A stretch of 64,000 nucleotides of DNA from Thioalkalivibrio sp. ALJ3 (GCF_000377205.1 NZ_KB897905.1:802586-866585), one strand, 5' to 3'; shown: positions 28,005 to 36,627, counted from the first letter of the stretch. A program made the numbers and translations. The notes: generated by a model not told the origin, from the sequence alone.

Positions 28005-28289
28005 AGGGAAACACTGATCAATGTACTCACTCGCGTTGGCACCCCAGGTTTTCCGAGACAAGGCGCGCCGTGCAGCGGGTAGTGGTTCTACCCGCAAGCG
28101 GCGCAACGCAGGATCGGGGAACCTGGGGTGCCAACCCCGAAGGGGCTCGGCCGCCCGTTGTTATCGAAAACGGGCGTGGGAACGGCGTTGCGGTTCCCTT
28201 GTGCAGAATGACTGCACGGCAGTTACCGCGCCTTGTTCTCACGCAATAGCGACGAAGCAGCGAGCGTGTACATTGATCAGTGTTTCCCT
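28005..28289. mobile_element. MITE-like palindromic repeat, copy 1
   Basis: A 285-bp element with perfect 22-bp terminal inverted repeats, outer part AGGGAAACACTGATCAATGT, also present as the 283-bp element at 62573-62855 in inverted orientation. Inside is a second inverted pair (TTGGCACCCCAGGTT and AACCTGGGGTGCCAA) around a GCGGGTAGTGG hairpin. No coding potential is evident; ORFs across it are accidental. No target duplication could be identified. It sits just upstream of the aldehyde dehydrogenase start (28311). Confidence 0.85.
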
Positions 28290-28310
28290 TGTTCATTCCG
28301 AGGCCTCGAC

Positions 28311-29678
28311 ATGACCGACCTGACCGCGATCAATCCCGCCACTGGCGAAACCCTGGCCCAGTACCCGCGCATGGGTCCCGAGGCCCTGGAGGCCGCGCTG
28401 GCCCGGGCGGCCAGCGCTCAGCAGGACTGGGCGGCGCATCCGGCATCGGTACGGGCTCAGTGTCTGCGCGACCTGGCCACTGTGTTGCGTGATCAGCGCG
28501 AGGTGCTGGCGCGCACCGCCACGCAGGAGATGGGCAAACGCCTGATCGAGGCGCGCGCCGAGGTCGACAAGTGCGCGAATGCCTGCGAGTACTACGCCGA
28601 CCGCGGGCCGGACTTTCTCCAGGACACGATGATCGCCTCGGACGCGAGCCGCTCCTTCATCGCCTGGCAGCCGTTGGGTACCGTCCTGCTGGTCATGCCC
28701 TGGAACTTCCCCTACTGGCAGGCGTTTCGTCAGGCACTCCCGGCGACCCTGGCCGGCAACACCGTGCTGCTCAAGCATGCCTCCAATGTCCCCGGCTGCG
28801 CGGAGCATCTGGGGCGTGTGTTCACTGAAGCCGGTATGCCCGAGGGCGTGTTCCAGAACCTGCCGGTGGGGTCGGACGCGGTGGAAGGCATCATCGCCGA
28901 CGCCCGCGTGCAGGGTGTGAGCCTGACGGGGTCGGAGCGCGCTGGGCGCGCGGTGGGCGCGGCCGCCGGCAAGGCACTCAAGACCTCGGTACTGGAACTG
29001 GGCGGCTCGGATGCCTTTGTCGTGCTGGCGGACGCCGATCTCGACCACACCGTCGAACAGGCGGTGCGCGGGCGTTTCCAGAACAACGGCGAGACCTGCA
29101 TCGCCGCCAAGCGCTTCATCGTCGAGGAATCGATCGCGGACGCCTTTGTCGAGCGATTCCGGACGGCCATCGAGGCGCTGGTAATCGGCGATCCGATGAG
29201 CGACGACACGAATATCGGGCCGCTGGCGCGCGGCGACCTGCGCGACGAACTGCACGACCAGGTCAGGCGTACGGTCAACGCCGGCGCGCGGCTCGTGAGC
29301 GGCGGCGAGTCGCTGGATCGCGCGGGTTTCTTCTATCCGCCCACGCTGCTGGACGCGGTCGAGCCGGGCATGCCCGCCTTCGACGAGGAGACCTTCGGCC
29401 CGGTGGCCGCGGTGACCCGGGCGCGTAACGCCGATCACGCGGTTACCCTCGCCAACCGCTCGCGTTTCGGCCTGGGCGGCAGTGTCTGGACCGCCGACCC
29501 GGTCCGTGGCGAGGCTCTGGCCCGGCGCCTGGAATGCGGCTGCGCCTTCGTCAACGGCATCGTCAAGAGCGATCCGCGCCTGCCCTTCGGCGGGGTCAAG
29601 GACTCCGGTTACGGCCGCGAACTCTCCGAGCTCGGCATCCGCGAGTTCCAGAACGCCAAGACCATCTGGGTGGGCTAG
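28311..29678 (+). CDS. NAD(P)-dependent aldehyde dehydrogenase (succinate-semialdehyde type)
   Basis: This 455-residue protein starts MTDLTAINPATGETLAQYPR and has the ALDH core: WNFPYWQAFRQALP, Glu229 in VLELGGSDAFVV, and the nucleophile Cys263 in NNGETCIAAKR. FGPVAAV and the closing LPFGGVKDSGYGREL are also family features. The N-terminus and ending fit succinate-semialdehyde dehydrogenases. A MITE-like element ends 21 bp upstream of the ATG, so its promoter region has probably been altered or replaced. Confidence 0.9.
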   Translation: MTDLTAINPATGETLAQYPRMGPEALEAALARAASAQQDWAAHPASVRAQCLRDLATVLRDQREVLARTATQEMGKRLIEARAEVDKCANACEYYADRGPDFLQDTMIASDASRSFIAWQPLGTVLLVMPWNFPYWQAFRQALPATLAGNTVLLKHASNVPGCAEHLGRVFTEAGMPEGVFQNLPVGSDAVEGIIADARVQGVSLTGSERAGRAVGAAAGKALKTSVLELGGSDAFVVLADADLDHTVEQAVRGRFQNNGETCIAAKRFIVEESIADAFVERFRTAIEALVIGDPMSDDTNIGPLARGDLRDELHDQVRRTVNAGARLVSGGESLDRAGFFYPPTLLDAVEPGMPAFDEETFGPVAAVTRARNADHAVTLANRSRFGLGGSVWTADPVRGEALARRLECGCAFVNGIVKSDPRLPFGGVKDSGYGRELSELGIREFQNAKTIWVG

Positions 29679-29710
29679 AGCCCCTCGGATCACTGATGCC
29701 GTCTGGGCCG

Positions 29711-30124
29711 TTAGTGTGCAGCGGCCCGCCGTGGTCTGGCGCGGTACAGGCCGAGTTCCAGGCGGCTGTGGCGGTCGGCGTGATCGCGCTTTTCCAGGAT
29801 GCGGGCCACCAGGGGCTCGTCGCGGTCCAGTAGCTCGGCGGCCAGGCTGTTCCGATCACGCGGCAGGTAACCAAGTTGATGGTCGACCCAGTCGATGGCG
29901 ACGGCCTTGTCATCGTGCGGGTTCAGCCGTTCCCGGCGCAGGGTCAGGGCCTGGCCGCGCTTCAGCGCGTTCCACAGCTTCGGGGCGTCGTGGTGGCGGA
30001 AGCCGGCTAGCGGGATGGTCTGCAGCAGTTCCTCGGTGGTCGCGGTCGCGCTGTAGCGCCCGCGTTTGGCGTAGTAGCCGCGTAGGGTGGGGATCGGGCG
30101 GGCTTGCTGGGTCTTGTTGGGCAT
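29711..30124 (-). CDS. HIRAN-domain protein
   Basis: This 137-residue protein has one HIRAN domain (about 35-105): IPLAGFRHHDAPKLWNALKRGQALTLRRE, then NPHDDKAVAIDWVDHQLGYLPRDRNSLAAELLDRDE. HIRAN modules sense DNA ends or stalled forks in helicases; small free-standing versions occur in bacteria without known role. Start ATG at 30124 with AACGGAG upstream gives MPNKTQQARP. It converges with the aldehyde dehydrogenase gene 32 bp away. Confidence 0.8.
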   Translation of the reverse strand: MPNKTQQARPIPTLRGYYAKRGRYSATATTEELLQTIPLAGFRHHDAPKLWNALKRGQALTLRRERLNPHDDKAVAIDWVDHQLGYLPRDRNSLAAELLDRDEPLVARILEKRDHADRHSRLELGLYRARPRRAAAH

Positions 30125-30214
30125 CTCGGACTCCGTTCTTGTCTGTATCAGGAGTCCGTTGTAGCACCGGGGGTGGCTCACAGAATGAGCCACCGGGCCT
30201 GAGGGCGTTCTCGC

Positions 30215-31399
30215 TCAGGCGGGTTTGGGCCGCGGCTTGGCGGTAATGGGGGCCTTGACCTTGTTGCCGGGTGGGTCTTGCAGAAGAGGGGTTGCGGGGG
30301 CAGGGCGTTGTTCCGGCGGACGCCAGAGGTCCTCCCAGTCGAGGCCGGTGAAACAGGGGCCCATGGCGGCCTCGGCGAAGGTAATCGCCGGCAATCGTGC
30401 ATTCCACTCGAGCAGGCGAACCTCGCCCTGGCGGCTGATGGCGACATCCCAGCCGATGCAGCCGACATGGGGGATCCGGTTGTGGAGTTTCTCCACGACC
30501 GAGACGGCCTCACGGAAGGCGGGGACCTCGAGACCCGCGAACATGATGCCGGATACGGGGTGGCGTTCTGTCTCGGTCCAGTCAGGGAGATAGCCGAAGG
30601 CGCCCAGACGTCCGGTATCGACCGAGACGGGGATGTACAGTTCTTCCAGCTCCCCCGTGGCATGATTCAGCGGAATACAGAAGTCGGCCGCCTGTGGAGC
30701 GTGCTGGTTGGGGTCGATACCCGTGCGCAGGAACGCGGCGCGGGCGCGAGCCTGGCCATCGGGATGCAGGACGGTGGTAATGCGCAGGGTGGTCACAAAC
30801 CCGGGGGCAATCTGGTCGAACAGTTCATGCTGGACTACAAACTCCTGCAGGGTGCCGTCGGGCAGTGTGCGCAGACGTTCACGGTCCAGTGAACGGGCGT
30901 CCAGAAGCATCACCCCGCTGCTCTCGCGGCCACCGTCGGGTTTGAAGACGACACGACTGGAATGGCGAAACAGCGTGCGCTCCCAGGCGTCGTCCGGGAT
31001 CGGGCGAAAGGATGGCGACATCAGCCGACCGTTCATCACGTGGGCGCGATCGGGAAAGTGAGGACTGCGAAAGAGATGCCGCGATAGCGAGCGGACGCTG
31101 GAGATCTGACCCGCCTTGCGGTTGATGGTCGGCAATACCACCTGGCTGTAGTAGTTGCCGGGAATCCATCCCTCGCGAAATTCTCCGGCCACGGCCGCGT
31201 ACACCTGAAGCCAGTCGGCATAGCCGCCCCAGCCGAGCACTTCAGTCGCATATTCCTGCGTCTGGCGGCGGACGGCCCGGGGCAAGCGACCCTTTTGTCG
31301 CTCGATCGGTCGCAGCAATTTCATCGCTTCCTTGCGATGTACCTGGTAAAGCCGATAGCGGCCATAGCGCCTTTTTATTGATCGATATGCGCGCCACAT
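30215..31399 (-). CDS. Sugar-transfer-associated ATP-grasp protein
   Basis: This 394-residue protein has a basic N-terminus and an ATP-grasp core: VVFKPDGGRESSGVMLLDA (ATP-binding Lys and loop), LQEFVVQHELFDQIAPG, RITTVLH, and the metal site VGCIGWDVAISRQGEVRLLEWNAR. It matches the ATP-grasp family found in polysaccharide and sugar-transfer clusters. No glycosyltransferase lies nearby, so its substrate is unknown. It shares a strand with the WYL regulator upstream. Confidence 0.8.
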   Translation of the reverse strand: MWRAYRSIKRRYGRYRLYQVHRKEAMKLLRPIERQKGRLPRAVRRQTQEYATEVLGWGGYADWLQVYAAVAGEFREGWIPGNYYSQVVLPTINRKAGQISSVRSLSRHLFRSPHFPDRAHVMNGRLMSPSFRPIPDDAWERTLFRHSSRVVFKPDGGRESSGVMLLDARSLDRERLRTLPDGTLQEFVVQHELFDQIAPGFVTTLRITTVLHPDGQARARAAFLRTGIDPNQHAPQAADFCIPLNHATGELEELYIPVSVDTGRLGAFGYLPDWTETERHPVSGIMFAGLEVPAFREAVSVVEKLHNRIPHVGCIGWDVAISRQGEVRLLEWNARLPAITFAEAAMGPCFTGLDWEDLWRPPEQRPAPATPLLQDPPGNKVKAPITAKPRPKPA

Positions 31400-31586
31400 C
31401 CCTGAGGTTCCTCCCCCTTTGTTAGATGCTGTCCACGTGTATTTCGAATGCTAGGGATCGTGGCGGAGGTAGAGAAGCAGCTGGATGAACGAAAGTTCAC
31501 AAAACTTCCTTGCCGCTCGCGGGCATGCTTCCGTTTTGTGACTTCGCATGCGCGGCGCCGGTCTGGTGATTGCGCAGCGTCGGCTC

Positions 31587-32546
31587 TTACGGGTACTGGC
31601 GGGCCGCTTCCCTGAGGGCCGAGGCGACGCGCATGCGCAGGCTGGCGGGGGCGAGCACCTCGACGCCGGGCCCATGGCGAAGGATCTCCTGGATCAGTTC
31701 GGTCGGGTCGGCATAGGGGATTCGCAGGCGGTAGGCCTCGCCCTCGTATTCGCCGATCTGGTCCGGATGCCAGGTCTCGTCGGCGACCCAGCGCGCGTGT
31801 TCCGGGGTGAAGCGCAGCTCGGCCCATTCCCGTGCCGGGCCGGTAAAGATACCGAAGGCCGAGCCGGTGTGGGCGTCCAGCGTGGCCTCGTCGATGTCGC
31901 GATAGGTGCCCTCGGCCAGGGCTGTCGAACGGATGCGTTCCAGGGCAAAGGTGCGCAGGTCCTGTGCCTGCTCGCACCAGGCAATCAGATACCAGTTGTC
32001 GCGGTAATAAAGCAGGCGCTGTGGATGCACGACGCGCTGGGTCGCGGTGTCGCGGGCGCGACCGTGGTACTCGATCGCGATCGGCTGCTCGTCCAGCGTG
32101 GCGGTGGCCACGGCCTGAAAGCCCTCGCTGCGGCCGCCGCGCTGCGCCAGCGGCTGGATGCGGATGCGGCGGCGCACGGCGTCCGGCTGGTGCCCGCCGC
32201 TGGCAAGCAAGTCGCGAATGCGGTCCTTCAGCGGGCCCAGTGTGGGCGCCAGCAGACCCGGCTGCACATCCTCCAGCAACTGCTCCATGGTCAGAAGCGC
32301 CAGCAACTCGGACTCGTTGAACCACAGCCCGGGCAGTTCGAAGGCCGGGGCGTCCTGCTCGTATCGGTAGCCGTTGGTCTGCGGGTCGTATTCGATCGGC
32401 GCCTGCATGAAATCGCGCATGTACTCGATGTCACGCTTGATCGTGGCGCGCGAGACCTCGAGCCGTTCCATCAGGTCCGCCAGCGACGGCGGGCGCCGCG
32501 CTTGCAGCAGACGGTGCAGATGAAAGATGCGTTCGGCGCGGTTCAC
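31587..32546 (-). CDS. WYL-domain transcriptional regulator (YafY type)
   Basis: This 319-residue protein has an N-terminal HTH (MNRAERIFHLHRLLQARRPP, LMERLEVSRATIKRDIEYMRDFM) and a WYL domain (about 140-215: IAIEYHGRARDTATQRVVHPQRLLYYRDNWYLIAWC). A WCX C-terminal part ends it. WYL domains bind nucleic-acid or nucleotide ligands, and such regulators often respond to DNA damage or control defence genes; here no defence gene is adjacent. It is 187 bp upstream of the ATP-grasp gene. Confidence 0.85.
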   Translation of the reverse strand: MNRAERIFHLHRLLQARRPPSLADLMERLEVSRATIKRDIEYMRDFMQAPIEYDPQTNGYRYEQDAPAFELPGLWFNESELLALLTMEQLLEDVQPGLLAPTLGPLKDRIRDLLASGGHQPDAVRRRIRIQPLAQRGGRSEGFQAVATATLDEQPIAIEYHGRARDTATQRVVHPQRLLYYRDNWYLIAWCEQAQDLRTFALERIRSTALAEGTYRDIDEATLDAHTGSAFGIFTGPAREWAELRFTPEHARWVADETWHPDQIGEYEGEAYRLRIPYADPTELIQEILRHGPGVEVLAPASLRMRVASALREAARQYP

Positions 32547-32550
32547 CGGA

Positions 32551-33003
32551 TCAGTAGGGGGAAGGGCATTTCCGGAACGCTAAGCGCAACGGTGGTCGTT
32601 GCGCAATATCGAGAGCCTCGTGGTGGATCGGAACGCGTCGGGTAGAGCCAATGAGCTGGAGGTTTCGGGGCCGGCCGTCGGGCTGGTTTGGTGCTTTACT
32701 GCTCGCGAGCTGTTCGAGCGGGCACTGGGATGTCGCCGAGGCTTCGCACTGCGAGACGTGCGGCCGATCACGTCGGCAGACGGTCAGCCCTTCCAGGCAT
32801 GCTTCCAGCATGAGCTCCCGAATCGTTTCATGTTCGGACTCCCGGGAGCGTGGTCCGCAGCATTCATCCGGTGCGATCGTGCCGGATTCGAACAGGTGGT
32901 GCAGATCTTCTCCCTGCCATTCGGCGATGACGCGGCGTGAGGCGCTGTCGACGATCCGCAGCGAAGGGTGGGTGCGTTCCAGCCAGGCGTCCAGTGTGAA
33001 CAT
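32551..33003 (-). CDS. Hypothetical protein at the end of the zinc-limitation unit
   Basis: The first ~75 residues look real: MFTLDAWLERTHPSLRIVDS, VIAEWQGEDLHHLFESGTI, a CCG pair and IRELMLEACLEG. The second half is low in conserved features and overlaps a hairpin (GCGCAACG at 32584-32591 with CGTTGCGC at 32597-32604), so the true protein may be shorter or frameshifted. Strong Shine-Dalgarno AGGAGG, with a Fur-like box (33019-33037) just upstream. It follows DUF1826 on the same strand. Function unknown. Confidence 0.55.
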   Translation of the reverse strand: MFTLDAWLERTHPSLRIVDSASRRVIAEWQGEDLHHLFESGTIAPDECCGPRSRESEHETIRELMLEACLEGLTVCRRDRPHVSQCEASATSQCPLEQLASSKAPNQPDGRPRNLQLIGSTRRVPIHHEALDIAQRPPLRLAFRKCPSPY

Positions 33004-33018
33004 TCGAGACCTCCTAAA

Positions 33019-33037
33019 GTAAATGAGAATCGTTCGT
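33019..33037 (-). promoter_or_regulatory. Fur-like box upstream of the 33003 gene
   Basis: Core GAGAATCGT within a 19-bp segment that matches the E. coli Fur consensus (GATAATGATAATCATTATC) at 12 of 19 positions by eye. It is about 15 bp upstream of the start codon and overlaps the region of the ribosome-binding site. The same core recurs at 36789-36807. Confidence 0.4.
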
Positions 33038-33108
33038 AATTGGAGGTTGAAGAAAGACAGTGCACGGGTCAAGTGGCTTTCCGGGTTTTTGTGAAAAATT
33101 CAGATCCG

Positions 33109-33164
33109 CCTCCTGGGTTGCCAAGGGAGAGATGCTGCGGCTCCTGCCGCTCGCACCCAGGAGG
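33109..33164 (-). terminator. Long-stem hairpin downstream of DUF1826
   Basis: CCTCCTGGGT (33109-33118) pairs with ACCCAGGAGG (33155-33164). On the minus strand a TTTTT run follows about 15 nt beyond (33090s). It is a likely terminator or attenuator between DUF1826 and the 33003 gene. The 205-bp gap holds nothing else recognisable. Confidence 0.5.
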
Positions 33165-33207
33165 TTGTTTCAGTGGGGCAGGCCCCGCGCGATACCGGAG
33201 ACAAGCG

Positions 33208-33855
33208 TTATGGATAGTCCAGACGGAGCGCGAGGCGGCGCTGTCCGGGGGGAATGGGAGGCGATCGATGCACCGCGCCGCGCCCATTTTCCGACGCGTA
33301 GCGTTTGCCCTTCATCAGGATGGCCTGTCCGGCTTCGGTGGTTAACGGGGGGCGCCCGCCTAGCACGCCCTCGTTGTCGTTCTATTGCAGTCGTTCGCGG
33401 TTCAGGTGTCGCTCGTCCGCGTACTCGGTGCCGGGCCCGACGTAGGTGCACAACATGCGAAGGACATTGTTGTCCACATGGAACAAAGGGCAGGGCTGGT
33501 GATCGAGGACTTCGAGCTGAATCCTGACGCTGACCGCGCTCGCAACGATGGCGAATGCATGGGCGAGATGTTCAATGTCCCGGCCCAGCAGATGGACCTG
33601 GAATGGGGGCTGTCCGGTGGCTTCCAGGAGCCGGAGCCGTACCTGGTCGGGACGGCAGCGGGTATCCAGCAGCATACCCGGCTCGGTGCTGGCCAGGGCT
33701 TCCGACTGAGTTGACAGGGCTGGGCCCAGAGATCGCCTCCAGATCAGGGCATTGACCTCTTCACGGTGGATGCCCAGGAGCTCCCGGGCCTGGTCGACGA
33801 AGCGGTGACGGCTGGAAGGCCCTGGGCGATTCGCGGGTTGATTCTCCGGACTCAT
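33208..33855 (-). pseudogene. DUF1826 family protein, interrupted by one in-frame amber codon
   Basis: Starting at ATG 33855, the frame gives 157 residues of DUF1826 (IQLEVLDHQPCPLFHVDNNVL, LCTYVGPGTEYADE) and then TAG at 33382-33384. The same frame continues past it for 57 codons with the family's C-terminus (ILMKGKRYASENGRGAVHRS, RRLALRLDY) to TAA at 33208. One CAG-to-TAG change (Gln-Gln to Gln-stop) would explain it. DUF1826 genes are linked to COG0523 GTPases and zinc limitation. It overlaps the cobW-like stop (ATGA). Either a fresh pseudogene, suppressed, or a sequencing error. Confidence 0.8.
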
Positions 33856-35102
33856 GCGGACGAAACCTCTCGGGTCCGGGATTCTTCCGGTGATCCCTCG
33901 GATTCGTCCGAAAGGCGCCAGATCGGAAACGGGTCCTCGAAGTACTGCCATTGCTGCGGGCCCGCCGCCATTTCGTCGTCGGTGAGCAGGCAGGCATCGA
34001 GACGCTGCCGCATCGCGTCTGCGTCCATTTTTATACCGATCAGTACGATCTCCTGGCGGCGATCTCCGAAACGTTCGTCCCATACTGGCGCTATGGCCGT
34101 GTCCCACCAGTCCTCGTCAGTGGGGCGTTTCTCCCGCGGTACGGCGGCCCACCAGAAGCCGGCGGCGTGATGCGTCAACGCGCCGCCGGCCTGCGACAGT
34201 GTGCCGGCCCAGTCCGGGCGCGAGGCCAGCCAGAACCAGCCCTTGCTGCGAATCACGTCGGGCCATTCCTGGTGCAGCAGGGCGAAGAAACGGGCCGGAT
34301 GGAACGGCCGATTCACCCGGTACACGATGCTGGAGATCCCGTATTCCTCGGTTTCCGGCGTGTGGCCGCCCATCATCTCCTGCGCCCAGCCAGCGGCGTG
34401 CGATGCGCGGTCGAAGTCGAAGCGACCGGTCCCCAGCAGAAATTCGAGGGGAACGTTGCCATGGGCAGCCTCGATCACATGCGCTTCGCGGTTAAGACCG
34501 CGGACCACGCCGCGAACGGTCGCGAGTTCATCGGGCGTCGCGCGGTCCACCTTGTTGACGACGATGACATCCGCAAACTCCATTTGATCCACCAGGAGGT
34601 CAACGACGGTGCGCTCGTCCTCCTCGCCCAGTGATTCACCACGATCTCCGAGATAGTCGGTGGAGGCATAGTCCTTCAGCAGGGCGCCGGCATCGACGAC
34701 GGTCACCATGGTGTCGAGGCGGGCCACATCATCCAGGGACTGCCCGTTCTCGTCGCGGAAGGCGAAGGTGGCGGCAACGGGCATGGGCTCGGAAATGCCG
34801 GTGGATTCGATGACCAGGTAGTCGTATTGCCCGGATTCGGCGAGGCGGCGTACCTCCACCAGCAGGTCGTCCCGCAGCGTGCAGCAGATGCAGCCGTTGG
34901 TCATCTCGACCATACGGGCATCGGTACGCGTGACGGCATCCTGGCCGCCGCGTACCAGGGCGCTGTCGATGTTGATCTCGCTCATGTCGTTGACGATGAC
35001 CGCGACGCGCAGCCCCAACTGGTTGTGCAGGATGTTGTTCAGCAGAGTGGTCTTGCCGGCGCCGAGAAAGCCGGAGAGGACGGTGACGGGAAGACGTTTC
35101 AT
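33852..35102 (-). CDS. COG0523 (CobW-like) GTPase, zinc-limitation metallochaperone type
   Basis: This 416-residue GTPase has GFLGAGKT (Walker A), the metal motif NGCICCTLRDDLL, IESTGISEP (Walker B region), NKVDRA, and a CobW_C domain (about 275-370: SSIVYRVNRPFHPARFFALLHQEW). COG0523 proteins deliver metals; this subgroup, with DksA2, FolE2 and DUF1826 as neighbours, is the zinc-starvation type (ZigA/YciC-like). It is 63 bp downstream of the dksA-like gene, behind the Zur box at 35589, and overlaps DUF1826. Confidence 0.9.
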   Translation of the reverse strand: MKRLPVTVLSGFLGAGKTTLLNNILHNQLGLRVAVIVNDMSEINIDSALVRGGQDAVTRTDARMVEMTNGCICCTLRDDLLVEVRRLAESGQYDYLVIESTGISEPMPVAATFAFRDENGQSLDDVARLDTMVTVVDAGALLKDYASTDYLGDRGESLGEEDERTVVDLLVDQMEFADVIVVNKVDRATPDELATVRGVVRGLNREAHVIEAAHGNVPLEFLLGTGRFDFDRASHAAGWAQEMMGGHTPETEEYGISSIVYRVNRPFHPARFFALLHQEWPDVIRSKGWFWLASRPDWAGTLSQAGGALTHHAAGFWWAAVPREKRPTDEDWWDTAIAPVWDERFGDRRQEIVLIGIKMDADAMRQRLDACLLTDDEMAAGPQQWQYFEDPFPIWRLSDESEGSPEESRTREVSSA

Positions 35103-35165
35103 TGCTACCTCCAGGGGAAATGCTCGGGCCGCTGGAGCGCGCCCGAGTCGAATGGGGATGCGGCC

Positions 35166-35567
35166 TCAGCGAACGATTACGTGCTCGGTCTTTTCCTGGC
35201 GTTCCTTGACTTCGATGCAGAGGGTCGCCGTGGGACGCGCCAGCAGGCGTGGCAGGCCGATGGGTTCACCGCTCACTTCGCAGTAGCCGTATTCGCCGGT
35301 CTGAATACGATCCAGGGCCTGGTCGATCTTTCGCAGCAGGCGTCCCTCGCGTTCCTGTACACGCATGGAGAGGAGCCGGGACTCCTCCATTGCAGCGCGG
35401 TCCAGTTCGTCCGGGGTGCGCTCGTTGTCGAGCAGCCCATCTCGGGCACCCTCGATGTCGGCCAGGATCTCGTCGCGCATTTCGAGCAGGCGCTCGCGGA
35501 AGTACGCGAGTTGGGGCTCGCTCATGTAGGCCTCGGCAGGCATGGCCAGCAGTTCGTCGCGGGTCAT
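35166..35567 (-). CDS. dksA2: DksA paralogue lacking the four-cysteine zinc finger (DksA2 type)
   Basis: This 133-residue coiled-coil RNA-polymerase-binding factor ends in YCEVSGEPIGLPRLLARPTA followed by TLCIEV. Canonical DksA has CxxC-x17-CxxC; here the second and fourth cysteines are Ser and Val, leaving two. Such paralogues keep ppGpp-coregulator function when zinc is scarce. It is the first gene behind a Zur box shared with folE2, and it begins the DksA2-COG0523-DUF1826 unit. Confidence 0.92.
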   Translation of the reverse strand: MTRDELLAMPAEAYMSEPQLAYFRERLLEMRDEILADIEGARDGLLDNERTPDELDRAAMEESRLLSMRVQEREGRLLRKIDQALDRIQTGEYGYCEVSGEPIGLPRLLARPTATLCIEVKERQEKTEHVIVR

Positions 35568-35588
35568 GGGGTTCCGTCGGTTGCGCTA

Positions 35589-35611
35589 GGAATGTTATAC
35601 TATAACGTTTC
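35589..35611. promoter_or_regulatory. Zur box between dksA2 and folE2
   Basis: The 23-bp palindrome has half-sites GGAATGTTATA and TATAACGTTTC around one central base, with a single deviation from the gammaproteobacterial Zur consensus (GAAATGTTATA-N-TATAACATTTC). It is 22 bp upstream of the dksA2 ATG and about 72 bp upstream of folE2, so one site can control both divergent units. Confidence 0.85.
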
Positions 35612-35682
35612 GATTGAGCCCCGACAACACGGATCGGCCACCGTCCTGTGATGGGGTCGACCCGCCTGCAACAAGGTGTCTT

Positions 35683-36627
35683 ATGTCCTCTACCTGTGTG
35701 TCTCCGGTCTCACCGGATACGGAAACCTCCGCGACCGATCCGCTACCGGATATTGCCGCGTCGGCTGCTACGCACGCCTCCGCACTCGACTGGGTGGGTA
35801 TGGAAGACATCACCCTTCCGCTGTATCTGACCGGCCAGCCAGTGGTCGCCCGGGCCAGCGCGGGGGTGAGCCTCGACGATGCAGGTGCGCGCGGCATCCA
35901 TATGTCGCGGCTCTACGGGGCCCTGCGGCAGCTGGAGTCCCGCGAGCTGGATGTTGCGCGGCTGTGTGGCGTGCTCGAGGCGTTTCTGGCTTCGCACGAT
36001 GGCCTGTCCAGCGTGGCCGAGGTCCGGCTTGGCGGTGAGCTGCCGCTGGAACGGCCGGCCCTGGTCAGTGCGGCTGCGGGCTGGAAGCGTTACCCGTTCC
36101 GGATCGCTGCACGCAGCGAGTCCGGGGCGGTGTCCCTGGAACTGGAGGTTCAGGTGGGCTATTCCTCCACCTGTCCGTGCTCCGCCGCCCTGGCGCGGCA
36201 GGCGCTCCAGGAGCAGTTCGACCGTGACTTCACGCGTTCGGCGGTGGATGCGGCAACGGTGCGCGAATGGCTGGGGCGGGCCGAGGGGGTTGTCGCGACC
36301 CCCCACAGCCAGCGCAGCGAGGCGACCGTTACGGTCGCACTGGACCCGCGGGTGTCGAAGCTGCCCCTGCCCGCTCTGATCGATCGCGTGGAGCAGGCGC
36401 TGGGCACCGCTCTGCAGACTGCGGTAAAGCGTGTGGACGAGAAGGCCTTCGCGCTCGCCAATGGCCGCAATCTGATGTTCTGCGAGGATGCAGTCCGGCG
36501 GCTCGATGACGCCCTTGATGTGGATCACTCTACCCTGGGTTATCGCATCCACGTTCGCCATCGCGAGAGTCTGCATGCGCATGACGCGGTCGCCCGTGTT
36601 GAACGAAGGGCGACTGGCCATCGCTGA
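35683..36627 (+). CDS. folE2: GTP cyclohydrolase IB (FolE2)
   Basis: This 314-residue protein has the FolE2 signatures IHMSRLYGAL, SSTCPCSAALARQAL (active-site Cys), TPHSQRSEATVTV and GRNLMFCEDAVRRL. It makes dihydroneopterin triphosphate for folate or queuosine without needing zinc, replacing zinc-dependent FolE under zinc limitation. ATG at 35683 with AAGGTG upstream is chosen; the frame opens at 35614 by TTG. It is divergent from dksA2 and shares its Zur box. Confidence 0.92.
   Translation: MSSTCVSPVSPDTETSATDPLPDIAASAATHASALDWVGMEDITLPLYLTGQPVVARASAGVSLDDAGARGIHMSRLYGALRQLESRELDVARLCGVLEAFLASHDGLSSVAEVRLGGELPLERPALVSAAAGWKRYPFRIAARSESGAVSLELEVQVGYSSTCPCSAALARQALQEQFDRDFTRSAVDAATVREWLGRAEGVVATPHSQRSEATVTVALDPRVSKLPLPALIDRVEQALGTALQTAVKRVDEKAFALANGRNLMFCEDAVRRLDDALDVDHSTLGYRIHVRHRESLHAHDAVARVERRATGHR

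Noticed and set aside
28021..28314. ORFs across the MITE (MYSLALAPQVF...)
   Set aside because: The same peptide-like frame appears in both copies because the DNA is repeated; there is no ribosome-binding site and no protein family.
31400..31586. Possible small gene or riboswitch between the ATP-grasp and WYL genes
   Set aside because: The 187 bp have no strong stem, start with a ribosome-binding site, or conserved motif; nothing is supported.
32980..33060. Zur box at the 33003 gene
   Set aside because: The site lacks the GTTATA-N-TATAAC core seen at 35589 and 41656, and fits a Fur-like pattern better.
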